DNA from: Aliiroseovarius sp. F47248L
Lineage (GTDB): Bacteria; Pseudomonadota; Alphaproteobacteria; Rhodobacterales; Rhodobacteraceae
Length of the DNA stretch: 64,000 nucleotides
NCBI RefSeq assembly: GCF_023016085.1
Contig: NZ_JALKBF010000001.1
Location: 2,875,194 to 2,939,193, forward strand
Direction: 5' to 3'
A model generated the notes under the pieces. It did not search any database and was not told the origin of the DNA. It saw only the letters and a list, made by a program, of their open reading frames with translations. How positions within the stretch are numbered: the first letter of the stretch is position 1; each line of letters opens with the position of its first letter. Shown in pieces: positions 52,364 through 61,210 of this stretch. A program made the position numbers and the translations under genes.

Positions 52364-52389
52364 GTAGCGAATTTCGTTGCGAAAGCTAC
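52364..52389. promoter_or_regulatory. Nested inverted repeat, candidate operator of the hydroxylase gene
   Basis: Outer arms GTAGC/GCTAC (52364-52368, 52385-52389) enclose inner arms TTTCG/CGAAA around TTG (52372-52384). The core TCGTTGCGA recurs upstream of the homogentisate dioxygenase gene. It lies 40 bases before the hydroxylase ATG. Confidence 0.6.
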
Positions 52390-52437
52390 GAAACGGAAAG
52401 GGATGCGCTGATTTGCGTCACCACACCCCGGCAAGTT

Positions 52438-53388
52438 TTAACCTTGCAAGGCTTCCCACATCTCAAGATCGCGCTGGGCGGTCCAGATGCGGGGCGTGTC
52501 AATGCCACGTGCTTCGTCATAGGCGCGGGCGACGTTGAAGGGCAGGCAATGCTCATAGATCGCGTAGTCCGCAAACTTAGGGTCACATTCGGCGCGCACG
52601 GCATCCCATGCTTCCTTCAGCGAACCACCACGCGCAGCCACTTTGGCGGCAGGGGCGTAGGTGCTGTAGACAAAGTCGCGGGTACTTTCGATGGCGCGGT
52701 CGACGGCGTCCGTGCCGATCAGTGCACCGCCACGACCTGGCGCAATCGCGTCCACGTCGAAGGCGGCGATGTTGTCGAGCGTGTCGCCCCAATCACTGAA
52801 ATGACCGTCCCCGCAATAACAAGCCGAGTGATCTTCTACGATGTCACCAGTAAACATGACGTTCTGATCCGGCACATGAATAACGATGTCCCCAGCGGTG
52901 TGGGCGCGGCCAAGATGCATCAAATCAATGCGGCGGCTACCCAAATAGACGGTCATATCATCCGAGAATGTGGTGGTTGGGAAGGTCAGGCCCGGGATGC
53001 TTTCGTGCCCTTCAAACAGACGCGGGAAGCGTTGGAATTCGCTGTCCCAGTCTTCTTGACCACGCTCAACAACCATCGCGCGGGCGGTGTCGCCCATGAT
53101 GATCTGATCCGCGCCATAGGCTGACACGCCCAATACGCGCACCGCGTGATAGTGGGTCAACACTACATGGCTGATTGGTTTATCAGTTACCGAACGCACA
53201 CATTCGATGACCTTGTTGGCCAACCGTGGGGTGGCCTGGGCCTCAACGATCATGACGCTGTCGTCGCCAATGATCACGCCCGAGTTCGGGTCACCCTCGG
53301 CGGTGAAGGCGTAAAGCCCGTCGCCAATCTCATCAAAGGTGATTTTCTTTTCCGTCATGTCGCCTTGCGACGCGAATGCCTTTGCCAT
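52438..53388 (-). CDS. MBL-fold protein with altered metal motif
   Basis: A 316-residue metallo-beta-lactamase-fold protein. The usual HxHxDH motif reads HYHAVR (79-84): His79 and His81 remain, Asp and the third His are replaced. Other ligand positions, His163 (GRAHTAGD) and Asp182 (FTGDIVED), are intact, so one metal site may survive. It precedes the hydroxylase by 114 bases on the same strand. Function unknown; a hydrolase for a pathway thioester or lactone is possible. A second start ATG lies at residue 11. Confidence 0.86.
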   Translation of the reverse strand: MAKAFASQGDMTEKKITFDEIGDGLYAFTAEGDPNSGVIIGDDSVMIVEAQATPRLANKVIECVRSVTDKPISHVVLTHYHAVRVLGVSAYGADQIIMGDTARAMVVERGQEDWDSEFQRFPRLFEGHESIPGLTFPTTTFSDDMTVYLGSRRIDLMHLGRAHTAGDIVIHVPDQNVMFTGDIVEDHSACYCGDGHFSDWGDTLDNIAAFDVDAIAPGRGGALIGTDAVDRAIESTRDFVYSTYAPAAKVAARGGSLKEAWDAVRAECDPKFADYAIYEHCLPFNVARAYDEARGIDTPRIWTAQRDLEMWEALQG

Positions 53389-53440
53389 GGTCCGGTTTTC
53401 CTTTCTGGACAGGGGTGGGGGATCGTGATTCCCTCACCTC

Positions 53441-54007
53441 ATGTTTGATCGTCGATATCTGCCCTATTGGGCCGTTGCTTTTGTCACCATCGCTACGCTT
53501 GTTACGCTGCTGGCGATGGGTCGGAATATCTCATGCCCCTGCGGTTACACATTGCTTTGGTATGCAGGTGATGACAGCGGGCAAGGGTCGCAGCATTTGA
53601 TGGACTGGTATACACCAAGCCATCTGATCCACGGATTTCTTTTCTATGGCGCGACCTTCCTGTTGATGCGCCGTTTTGCCCTTGGTTGGCGGCTTCTGGT
53701 CGCCACCATCGTTGAAGGCGCGTGGGAGGTGGCCGAGAACACCGAGGCCGTCATCAATCGCTACCGCGAATTTACCGTATCCGGTGAATACTGGGGCGAT
53801 AGCGTGGTAAATTCCGCCGTCGATCTTGGTGCCATGTTCCTGGGATTCTGGCTGGCCCTTCGTCTGCCCATCTGGATCAGCATTCTGATCATCGTGGGCT
53901 TTGAGGTGCTGACCACATTCCTGATCCGCGATGGGTTGGCGTTGAACATCATCATGCTGCTGGTGCCATCCGAGGCGATCCTCGAATGGCAAAGCGCAGG
54001 GGGTTGA
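53441..54007 (+). CDS. DUF2585 (UPF0314) membrane protein
   Basis: A 188-residue inner-membrane protein with about four helices. CGYTLLWYAGDDSGQGSQH, DWYTPSHLIHGFLFY and EGAWEVAENTEAVINRYRE are hallmark segments of UPF0314/DUF2585, an alphaproteobacterial family of unknown function. Three conserved acidic/His clusters face the membrane edge. It is the only + strand gene in this stretch and converges with fumarylacetoacetase. Confidence 0.9.
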   Translation: MFDRRYLPYWAVAFVTIATLVTLLAMGRNISCPCGYTLLWYAGDDSGQGSQHLMDWYTPSHLIHGFLFYGATFLLMRRFALGWRLLVATIVEGAWEVAENTEAVINRYREFTVSGEYWGDSVVNSAVDLGAMFLGFWLALRLPIWISILIIVGFEVLTTFLIRDGLALNIIMLLVPSEAILEWQSAGG

Positions 54008-54022
54008 TGCCCAGAGCCCCAT

Positions 54023-55282
54023 TTACTTCGGCCAGTTGACGGCGGGAAGGATCTTGCCAACGCAGTCGCCAAACCCGATTTGGAAGCCGTCGCCTTTGGC
54101 CGCGCCGCGCAGAGTCAGCGTGTCGCCGTCTTCGATAAACGTGCGAGTTTCCCCGGTGTCCAGCGTGAAGGGCTCGCGGCCCGCCCAGCTCATCTCCATC
54201 AGTGAACCATATTCCGTCTTGGTCGGGCCAGAGATCGTGCCAGAGCCAAGAAGATCGCCCACGTTCATTCCGCAGCCGCCAATCGCGTGGTGGCACAGTT
54301 GCTCAGCGGCCGAATAATACATGCGGGTGTAGTTGGTTTCGCCAACAACGCTGGCTTTGTTTGCGCCTTCGGGCTGCATCAGCACTTGCAGCGAGATGTC
54401 GTAAAGCCCGTCCTTCGACCCATCGAGATAGGGCAGAAGTTCCTTTTCCCGCTTGGGTGTCGGCGCGCGAAACTCCTCCAGCGCGGCAGCAGTGACGATC
54501 CATGGGCTGATCGAGGTGCCAAACGCCTTGCCCTGGAACGGGCCGAGTGGCTGGTATTCCCAACCCTGAATGTCGCGGGCGGACCAGTCGTTCAGAAGGA
54601 CATAGCCGAAGATCATATCGTCGGCCTCGTCCACCGTTATGGGTTGGCCAAACTCGCAAGGCTTGCCGACGATGGCCCCCATCTCAAGTTCAATGTCCAG
54701 ACGCATCGAGGGGCCAAAGCTGGGCATTTCTGCATCCGGCGCTTTGCGTTGGCCGTTCGGGCGGTGGATCGGGGTTCCCGAGATCACAACCGACGACGCA
54801 CGGCCGTTATAACCAATCGGAATGTGCAGCCAGTTGGCCGGCAAGTCGGGCGAGCCACGCAGGATCGCGCCCATATTCGCCGCGTGCTGACGACCGGCAT
54901 AGAAGTCGGTGTATTCCGACACAAGGAACGGCATATGCAGGTCCGCGTCAGCCTGTTTGACCAACAGTGGTTCGACTGCCGCGCGCTCTGATGAGCCTTC
55001 GCGCAGCAGTTGTTCCATACGGGTGCGTAAGGCAGACCAAGCGTCTGACCCCTGCTCCATCAACTCGTTCCAGAACGGGACGTCGAAGACGGGGTCGTCG
55101 CTAATTTCGATCAGGCCAGCCTCTTCTGCTGCGGCCACATCAAAGATCATATCCCCGATGGCAACACCGCAACGCGGTTCGTCATCTCCGACCGAGAAGA
55201 CGCCATAGGGCAGGTTGTTCAACGGGAAAGGTGTGTCGGCGGAATTTGCGCTCTCCACCCAGGATTTCTTTAGTTTGCTCAT
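54023..55282 (-). CDS. fahA: Fumarylacetoacetase
   Basis: A 419-residue enzyme that splits fumarylacetoacetate into fumarate and acetoacetate, the last step of tyrosine/homogentisate catabolism. YTDFYAGRQHAANMG holds the metal Asp and catalytic His; LLNDWSARDIQGWEYQPLGP and SWAGREPF are typical. ATG 55282 is preferred to 55324. Third gene of the hmgA-maiA-fahA unit, 7 bases after maiA. Confidence 0.96.
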   Translation of the reverse strand: MSKLKKSWVESANSADTPFPLNNLPYGVFSVGDDEPRCGVAIGDMIFDVAAAEEAGLIEISDDPVFDVPFWNELMEQGSDAWSALRTRMEQLLREGSSERAAVEPLLVKQADADLHMPFLVSEYTDFYAGRQHAANMGAILRGSPDLPANWLHIPIGYNGRASSVVISGTPIHRPNGQRKAPDAEMPSFGPSMRLDIELEMGAIVGKPCEFGQPITVDEADDMIFGYVLLNDWSARDIQGWEYQPLGPFQGKAFGTSISPWIVTAAALEEFRAPTPKREKELLPYLDGSKDGLYDISLQVLMQPEGANKASVVGETNYTRMYYSAAEQLCHHAIGGCGMNVGDLLGSGTISGPTKTEYGSLMEMSWAGREPFTLDTGETRTFIEDGDTLTLRGAAKGDGFQIGFGDCVGKILPAVNWPK

Positions 55283-55289
55283 GTGGTCC

Positions 55290-55928
55290 TCACTCAGCGT
55301 CAGGCTGCGCCTCGGGCCGGGCATCGGCGAAGGCAGGCAGGGTCAGGCAGGTTTCTTCGATCTCGGTCAAGCGGGGATAGAGGGTCAGGTCCAACCCCCA
55401 GCGCCGTGCGTTGTAATATTGCGCGACAAGGCAGATATCCGCCAGTGACGGCGTGCCGCCAAAGGAAAAGCGCGTATCCTTGCGCACCATCTGTTCCAGC
55501 GCCGCAAAGCCCCTGTCCATCCAATGGCACATCCACGCTTTCTTGTCTTCAGGTCCAGCGCCGAAAGTGTCGCCCAGATGGGCCACGACACGCAAGTTGT
55601 TCACCGGGTGAATATCCATCGCGACAACATGAGCGGCAGCAAGCACATGCGCGCGCTCAACCGGGTCAGGCGGAAGCAACGCGGGGTCGGGCTGCAGCGC
55701 CTCTAGATAGTCGATGATGGCCAAGGATTGCGTCAGCACAGTTCCGTCATCCAACACCAGCGTCGGCACCAGATGGGCGGGGTTCATTTCAACATACGCT
55801 GGCGAATGTTGCTGCCCGCCATCCTTCACCAGATGAACGGACTCAAGATCCACGTTGATCCCTTTTAGGTTCAACGCAATGCGCACACGGTAAGCCGCGG
55901 TGGACCGCCAATAGGTATAAAGCTTCAT
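55290..55928 (-). CDS. maiA: Maleylacetoacetate isomerase (zeta-class GST)
   Basis: A 212-residue glutathione-dependent isomerase converting maleylacetoacetate to fumarylacetoacetate. RSTAAYRVRIALNLKG (8-23) is the zeta-class active-site segment; the usual SSC is STA here, as in many bacterial forms with Ser9 kept. LDDGTVLTQSLAIIDYLE binds glutathione. Its ATG shares one base with the hmgA stop (TAATG). Confidence 0.94.
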   Translation of the reverse strand: MKLYTYWRSTAAYRVRIALNLKGINVDLESVHLVKDGGQQHSPAYVEMNPAHLVPTLVLDDGTVLTQSLAIIDYLEALQPDPALLPPDPVERAHVLAAAHVVAMDIHPVNNLRVVAHLGDTFGAGPEDKKAWMCHWMDRGFAALEQMVRKDTRFSFGGTPSLADICLVAQYYNARRWGLDLTLYPRLTEIEETCLTLPAFADARPEAQPDAE

Positions 55929-57280
55929 TATTTCTTACCGGGCGTGCCGTCGAACTTCTTCTCAAGGCTCTCCCAGCAGTCGATGTAATCATCCTGCAAG
56001 GGGGCCTCGTTCGCGGCGAAGGCGGTCAGGTGTTGGGGGAAGCGGGTTTCGAACATAAAGGACATTGTGTTTTCCAGCTTCTCGGGGCCGAGGTTCGAAT
56101 TCGACGCACCCTCGAACGCATCACGGTCTGGCCCGTGCGGCAGCATCATGTTGTGCAAGCTCACGCCGCCCGGAACGAAGCCCTGCGGTTTCGCGTCATA
56201 CTGACCATAGATGTTACCCATCAGCTCGGACATGATGTTCTTGTGATACCACGGGGGGCGGAAGGTGTTTTCCGCCACCATCCAGCGGTCGCGGAACAGA
56301 ACGAAGTCGATATTCGCCGTGCCGGGTTGACCAGACGGCGCGGTGAGGACGGTGAAGATTGAGGGGTCGGGGTGATCAAACAGGATCGCGCCAACCGGGC
56401 AATAGGTGTTCAGGTCGTACTTATAGGGCGTGTAATTTCCGTGCCATGCGACCACGTCCAAAGGAGACTGGCCGATTTCGGTCTTGTGGAACTGTCCGCA
56501 CCATTTGATGGTGATGGTTGATGGCACTTCGCGGTCTTCAAACGCTGCGACGGGGGCTTTGAAGTCTCGCGGATTGGCCATGCAGTTTGCGCCGATGGGC
56601 CCGCGCCCAGGCAATTCGAACTTCTGGCCATAGTTTTCGCAAACGAAGCCGCGCGCAGGGCCTTCCAGCAACTCGACCCGATAAACAAGGCCGCGCGGAA
56701 TGATGCCGATTTCTTGCGGAGCAAGGTCGATCACGCCCAGTTCCGTATAGAACCGCAGCTTGCCTTCCTGCGGCACAACCAGAAGCTCGCTGTCAGCTGA
56801 GAAGAAATAGTCGTCGACCATGGATTCCGTCACCAGATAGACGTGGCTCGCCATACCTACTTGCGTGTTCACATCACCCGCCGTGGTCATCGTGCGCATA
56901 CCGGTGATCCAGTTCAGACCCTCGGCGGTGGGCACGGGGTCCCAGCGATATTGACCCAGCGAAATCACGTCCGGGTCCACATGCGGCGCGGATTTCCAGT
57001 AAGGTACGTCGATCTTCGTGTAGCGTGCGGAATGCTTCACTGCCGGTCGGATGCGGTAACACCACGTCCGTTCAGGCGGGTTGGCCGTGAATGCGGTACC
57101 GGACAGTTGCTCGCCATACAAGCCATACTCGCATTTCTGCGGGCTGTTCATCCCCTGCGGTAACGCGCCGGGCAGAGCTTCGGTTTCGAAATCATTCGCC
57201 CATCCGGGCATGTAATGTGTTTCAGTGCCGACCAAGGACACCGCGCGCGTCATTTCGCGCCCAGAGCTGTGCTGGTTCAT
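55928..57280 (-). CDS. hmgA: Homogentisate 1,2-dioxygenase
   Basis: A 450-residue ring-cleaving Fe(II) dioxygenase. Iron ligands are in [12 protein letters not shown] (His, Glu) and [15 protein letters not shown] (His), matching human His335, Glu341 and His371. ATG 57280 follows ACGAGGC; the frame opens at 57379. First gene of the hmgA-maiA-fahA operon, with a TCGTTGCGA box upstream. Homogentisate comes from tyrosine via 4-hydroxyphenylpyruvate; that dioxygenase (hpd) is not in the window. Confidence 0.97.
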   Translation of the reverse strand: MNQHSSGREMTRAVSLVGTETHYMPGWANDFETEALPGALPQGMNSPQKCEYGLYGEQLSGTAFTANPPERTWCYRIRPAVKHSARYTKIDVPYWKSAPHVDPDVISLGQYRWDPVPTAEGLNWITGMRTMTTAGDVNTQVGMASHVYLVTESMVDDYFFSADSELLVVPQEGKLRFYTELGVIDLAPQEIGIIPRGLVYRVELLEGPARGFVCENYGQKFELPGRGPIGANCMANPRDFKAPVAAFEDREVPSTITIKWCGQFHKTEIGQSPLDVVAWHGNYTPYKYDLNTYCPVGAILFDHPDPSIFTVLTAPSGQPGTANIDFVLFRDRWMVAENTFRPPWYHKNIMSELMGNIYGQYDAKPQGFVPGGVSLHNMMLPHGPDRDAFEGASNSNLGPEKLENTMSFMFETRFPQHLTAFAANEAPLQDDYIDCWESLEKKFDGTPGKK

Positions 57281-57335
57281 CTTAAGCCTCGTTTCAACAC
57301 CCCTTGCAGGGCCAATCCTGTTTGCCCCGCAATGG

Positions 57336-57348
57336 TATCGTTGCGATT
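57336..57348. promoter_or_regulatory. Candidate hmgA operator sharing TCGTTGCGA
   Basis: TATCGTTGCGATT with ATCG/CGAT arms around TTG, 56 bases upstream of hmgA. The same 9-mer and arm geometry stand before the FAD hydroxylase gene (52372-52384). Confidence 0.6.
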
Positions 57349-57413
57349 GAAATGAAGTCAAGGAAAAGCGACATTTCACAGGTGAAGTAATAAATTTCTA
57401 ACAAATTGAAAGG

Positions 57414-57428
57414 TTAAGCCTGTATAAA
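57414..57428. promoter_or_regulatory. CtrA-like box upstream of motB
   Basis: TTAA-GCCTGTA-TAAA differs at one base from the TTAA-N7-TTAA consensus of the alphaproteobacterial cell-cycle/flagellar regulator CtrA. It ends 46 bases before the motB ATG. Confidence 0.4.
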
Positions 57429-57474
57429 CTTCGGCTCGCTATCACTGATTCCGGGTGAAGAATGAGGTGGTGAG

Positions 57475-58290
57475 ATGCGCGCTAACGCAAATGCGCCAGT
57501 GATCATCAAGAGGGTGAAGAAGGTCAGCGGTGGCGGACACCACGGCGGAGCATGGAAAGTGGCCTATGCCGATTTCGTGACCGCCATGATGGCATTCTTT
57601 CTTTTGATGTGGCTGTTGAACGCAACAACGGAAAAACAACGCAAGGGGATTGCGGACTACTTTAATCCAACCATCCCGATTACACGTGTGTCGGGCGGCG
57701 GCGAAGGATCGTTCGGCGGCGACAGTGTCTTTGTTGAAGAAACCCTGTCGCAATCTGGAAACGGCGGCATACCGCGCGACCCCGGCCCACCAGAAGGAGG
57801 AGCGGATGATGCCGCCGCGGAAAATGCGCGGTTGGAAGAGTTGGAAGAGATGCTGTTTGCCAGAGGTGGCGAAAGCATGGCCAGCGATGGGATCGCACGC
57901 CACATCGTGACCCGCGTCACCGATGAAGGTCTGCTGGTTGAGTTGTTTGACCTGGACGGTGCGCCGTTATTCGAGCCAAACACAACAACTCCGACGACGG
58001 TTCTGTCCGAACTGACCGAATTGATTGCGCGCGTATTTGCACTCGTTGAAAATGGCGTTGCGATTGAAGGCCATGTCGCCACGCAGCCGGTTGTCGTCAT
58101 CGAAAACACAGCTTGGACACTGTCGACCGGGCGCGCAACCCAACTGCGAAAAATGTTTGAAGACAGCGCTTTGGCGCCAGAACGTATCGCACGCGTGACG
58201 GGTCATGCCGATCGTGAACCAGCAATCGGGAATGCCATGGCCATACGCAACAACCGGATTGAGCTGATCTTGCTGCGCACTGGACGCTGA
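57475..58290 (+). CDS. motB: Flagellar motor protein MotB
   Basis: A 271-residue stator subunit. One membrane helix (YADFVTAMMAFFLLMWLLNA, 31-50) carries the proton-binding Asp33, like E. coli Asp32. An N-terminal basic stretch, a Gly/Glu-rich plug-linker (70-120) and an OmpA-like peptidoglycan-binding domain follow (VTGHADREPA, NRIELIL). Start chosen for GAGGTG spacing. No motA next to it; Rhodobacterales place it elsewhere in the flagellar cluster. Confidence 0.94.
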   Translation: MRANANAPVIIKRVKKVSGGGHHGGAWKVAYADFVTAMMAFFLLMWLLNATTEKQRKGIADYFNPTIPITRVSGGGEGSFGGDSVFVEETLSQSGNGGIPRDPGPPEGGADDAAAENARLEELEEMLFARGGESMASDGIARHIVTRVTDEGLLVELFDLDGAPLFEPNTTTPTTVLSELTELIARVFALVENGVAIEGHVATQPVVVIENTAWTLSTGRATQLRKMFEDSALAPERIARVTGHADREPAIGNAMAIRNNRIELILLRTGR

Positions 58291-58339
58291 CGCTGGCGGG
58301 TCTGTTCTGCAAAAACAGAATTGACTTCAATTTTAGGTG

Positions 58340-58354
58340 TTAGCCGCCTGTTAA
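58340..58354. promoter_or_regulatory. CtrA-like box upstream of flgE
   Basis: TTAG-CCGCCTG-TTAA, one mismatch to TTAA-N7-TTAA and close to the TTAACC-N4-GTTAAC form. It lies 58 bases before the flgE ATG, in the motB-flgE gap. Confidence 0.45.
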
Positions 58355-58412
58355 GATCAGGCCTCTATGGATGAAGATCGACAAAGAGGTAGAAGCAGCA
58401 GAAAGGCGCACC

Positions 58413-59720
58413 ATGACGATTTCCTCCTCACTCAGTGCCGGCGTCGCCGGATTGAATGCTCATGCAACCAAACTGGCTACGATTTCGGACAACATCGCGA
58501 ATTCTTCGACTTTCGGATACAAGCGTGCCACGGCAGATTTTCAGAATCTGGTGATCGGTGGGCTGGCCGGGGCAGGCACCTATTCGGCAGGCGGGGTGCG
58601 CACCACAACTCAGCGTTTGATTGATGAACACGGGCCGCTCATTTCGACTTCAAACCCGATGGATATCGCGATCAGCGGCCGTGGCATGTTGCCCGTAACG
58701 CAAGAGGTGTATCGCGAAGCCAATCCCGGCGAACGTCCGATGATGATGACCACGACCGGGTCGTTTCGCACAGATTCCGAAGGTGTTCTGAAAACCGAAA
58801 CCGGGTTGGTTCTTCTGGGCTGGCCCGCGGATGCAGACGGGAACGTCGCGACCTATCCTCGCGATACCGGCGTAGGATTGGAACCGGTTGTCATCAACGC
58901 CAACCAAACAGCGGGTGATCCGACCACCACGATGAAGCTTGGCGTCAATCTGCCCGCAGTGGAAACCGAGGCTGGATCAGCCGGAGCCACGCGCCCCCTG
59001 TCGGTGGAGTATTTCGGCAACCTTGGCACTTCTGAAACGCTAGATTTCTCGTTCACACCGGTCGTTCCGGCAAGCGGATCGTCCAATCAATGGACAATGG
59101 TTATCACTGACAGCGCTTCAGGTGGAGCAACTGTTGGAGAATACACGCTGACGTTTGACGATTCACGGACGGATGGCGGCTCTCTCGCTTCTGTCGCCAT
59201 CGTATCTGGTGGTGCCTACAACGCAACAAACGGGACACTTGATTTGACCGTCGCGGGTGGACCGCTTTCGCTGACCATCGGTAAAATTGGTGATCCAAAC
59301 GGCCTGACGCAGTTATCAGACAGCTTTGCACCTGTGGCGATCACCAAGAATGGCTCGCCCGTGGGCAATCTGACGGCAGTTCAGATCGACGAGCATGGAT
59401 ATATCAAAGCGACCTATGACACCGGCTTCATTCGCACGATTTATCAAGTGCCTTTGGTGGATGTTCCAAATCCGAACGGACTAATCTCAATCTCAAACCA
59501 GGCCTATCAGGTGTCTCCGGATAGCGGCTCTTTCTTCATGTGGGATGCCGGTGACGGTCCAACCGGCGAGGTCGTGGGCTTTGCGCGTGAGGGGTCAACA
59601 ACCGACGTCGCGGGTGAATTGACCAGCCTGATCCAGACGCAGCGGGCTTATAGCTCGAACGCCAAAGTCATTCAGACAGTGGATGAGATGCTGCAAGAAA
59701 CCACCAATATCAAGCGCTGA
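58413..59720 (+). CDS. flgE: Flagellar hook protein FlgE
   Basis: A 435-residue hook subunit. The N-terminal rod-type helix (LSAGVAGLNAHATKLATISD, then NIANSSTFGYKRA) and the C-terminal helix (LIQTQRAYSSNAKVIQTVDE) that line the axial channel are present; the variable domain lies between. ATG 58413 follows GAAAGGCG; the frame opens at 58371. Confidence 0.95.
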   Translation: MTISSSLSAGVAGLNAHATKLATISDNIANSSTFGYKRATADFQNLVIGGLAGAGTYSAGGVRTTTQRLIDEHGPLISTSNPMDIAISGRGMLPVTQEVYREANPGERPMMMTTTGSFRTDSEGVLKTETGLVLLGWPADADGNVATYPRDTGVGLEPVVINANQTAGDPTTTMKLGVNLPAVETEAGSAGATRPLSVEYFGNLGTSETLDFSFTPVVPASGSSNQWTMVITDSASGGATVGEYTLTFDDSRTDGGSLASVAIVSGGAYNATNGTLDLTVAGGPLSLTIGKIGDPNGLTQLSDSFAPVAITKNGSPVGNLTAVQIDEHGYIKATYDTGFIRTIYQVPLVDVPNPNGLISISNQAYQVSPDSGSFFMWDAGDGPTGEVVGFAREGSTTDVAGELTSLIQTQRAYSSNAKVIQTVDEMLQETTNIKR

Positions 59721-59748
59721 TAAACGAGGTAAAATCAGAGACTGACAC

Positions 59749-61200
59749 ATGAGCATTACCGGCGCCTTCTCAAACGCCCTTTCAGGGCTAACAGCCTCGT
59801 CGCGCGCGGCCGAGCTTGTCTCATCCAATGTCGCCAACGCGATGACCGAAGGCTATGGCACCAGATCGCTGGAACTGTCAACCCGAACGCCGGGCAGCGC
59901 TGGTGTCCGGGTCGAAGCTGTTCTAAGGCAAGTGGATGAAGTGCTTATCGGCGACCGCCGTCTTGCTGATGCAGCGGCGGGATACCACGGCGCGCAACAA
60001 CAGTTTCTGATGGAACTGGAGCAGATGCTGGGGACTCCCAACCAGCCCAGATCTTTATCCGGTCGCATGGCACAGTTCGAGGCATCTCTGGTTGAAGCGG
60101 CAGCCCGACCGGATAGCCAAACGCGCCAGTCGGTGGTGTTAAGTGCGGCCTACAGTCTGACCACACATCTGAATGTCACATCGGATCACATCCAAAGCGC
60201 GCGATCGGATGCAGATCAAGCAATCGCGGGAATGGTGGAAACACTCAACGCAGGGTTGGAAGATGTTCAGGCGCTGAACGTGAAGATACAAACGGCGCAG
60301 TCTCGTGGCGATGATGCGTCCGGGTTAATGGATTTGCGACAGCAGAAAATTGACACGCTGTCTCCGATTGTGCCGTTAAAGCAGTTACCGCGGGAAAATG
60401 GGGCGGTCGCGCTGATAACAACAGGTGGCGCCGTATTGCTGGACGGTAAGGCCGCAAAACTGGACTTCACGCCCGTTAATATGATTGTGCCAGAAATGAC
60501 GCTGTCAGGTGGTGCCCTATCGGGTCTGTTGTTGAACGGACTACCCATCGAAACTAGTGATGATCGCAGCCTCATTGCGGGCGGCGCTCTGTCAGGTCAA
60601 TTTACTGTGCGCGATCAGATCGCCGTTACCGCACAGGAGCGGTTAGACGGCTTTGCACGGGATTTTATTGAGCGCTTCCAAGATCCCGCACTTGATACAA
60701 CTCGCGCATCCGGCGCCCCGGGTTTATTCACAGATGCGGGGTCCGCCTTTGCGGCAACCGATGAAGTCGCGCTGTCAGCACGTATTTCAGTTAATGCTTC
60801 CGTCGATCCAGAAAAAGGTGGCGCATTGTGGCGCTTGCGCGACGGGCTTGGTGCCGCTGCGCAAGGAAATGCTGGCGACTCTGGGTTGCTGAACGGGCTT
60901 ATCGATACCTTAGGAACGTTTCGGTCACCAGTTTCCGGCGGATTTTCCACAGTTTCGCAGACCGCAGCCGGATTGGCATCCGAACTGCTGTCGAGCGTGA
61001 GTTCAGATCGGCTTATGGCGGAAACCCATCTTGGATTTGCTGCGTCCCAACAGCAAGCACTGCGCCAGATGGAACTTTCTCAAGGCGTTGATACAGACGC
61101 CCAAATGCAGAAGCTGATGCAGATCGAACAAGCGTATGCCGCCAACGCTCGCGTTATTTCGACCGCTGATGAAATGATCCAGACTTTGCTGGCAATCTAG
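59749..61200 (+). CDS. flgK: Flagellar hook-associated protein 1 FlgK
   Basis: A 483-residue junction protein between hook and filament. N-terminal coiled-coil (FSNALSGLTASSRAAELVSSN) and C-terminal LMQIEQAYAANARVISTADE match the FlgK/FlgE axial family; LMDLRQQKIDTLSPIV is FlgK-like. Slightly shorter than the ~550 residues of enterobacteria. It starts 28 bases after flgE and ends 10 before flgL. Confidence 0.94.
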   Translation: MSITGAFSNALSGLTASSRAAELVSSNVANAMTEGYGTRSLELSTRTPGSAGVRVEAVLRQVDEVLIGDRRLADAAAGYHGAQQQFLMELEQMLGTPNQPRSLSGRMAQFEASLVEAAARPDSQTRQSVVLSAAYSLTTHLNVTSDHIQSARSDADQAIAGMVETLNAGLEDVQALNVKIQTAQSRGDDASGLMDLRQQKIDTLSPIVPLKQLPRENGAVALITTGGAVLLDGKAAKLDFTPVNMIVPEMTLSGGALSGLLLNGLPIETSDDRSLIAGGALSGQFTVRDQIAVTAQERLDGFARDFIERFQDPALDTTRASGAPGLFTDAGSAFAATDEVALSARISVNASVDPEKGGALWRLRDGLGAAAQGNAGDSGLLNGLIDTLGTFRSPVSGGFSTVSQTAAGLASELLSSVSSDRLMAETHLGFAASQQQALRQMELSQGVDTDAQMQKLMQIEQAYAANARVISTADEMIQTLLAI

Positions 61201-61210
61201 GAGAGATGAC

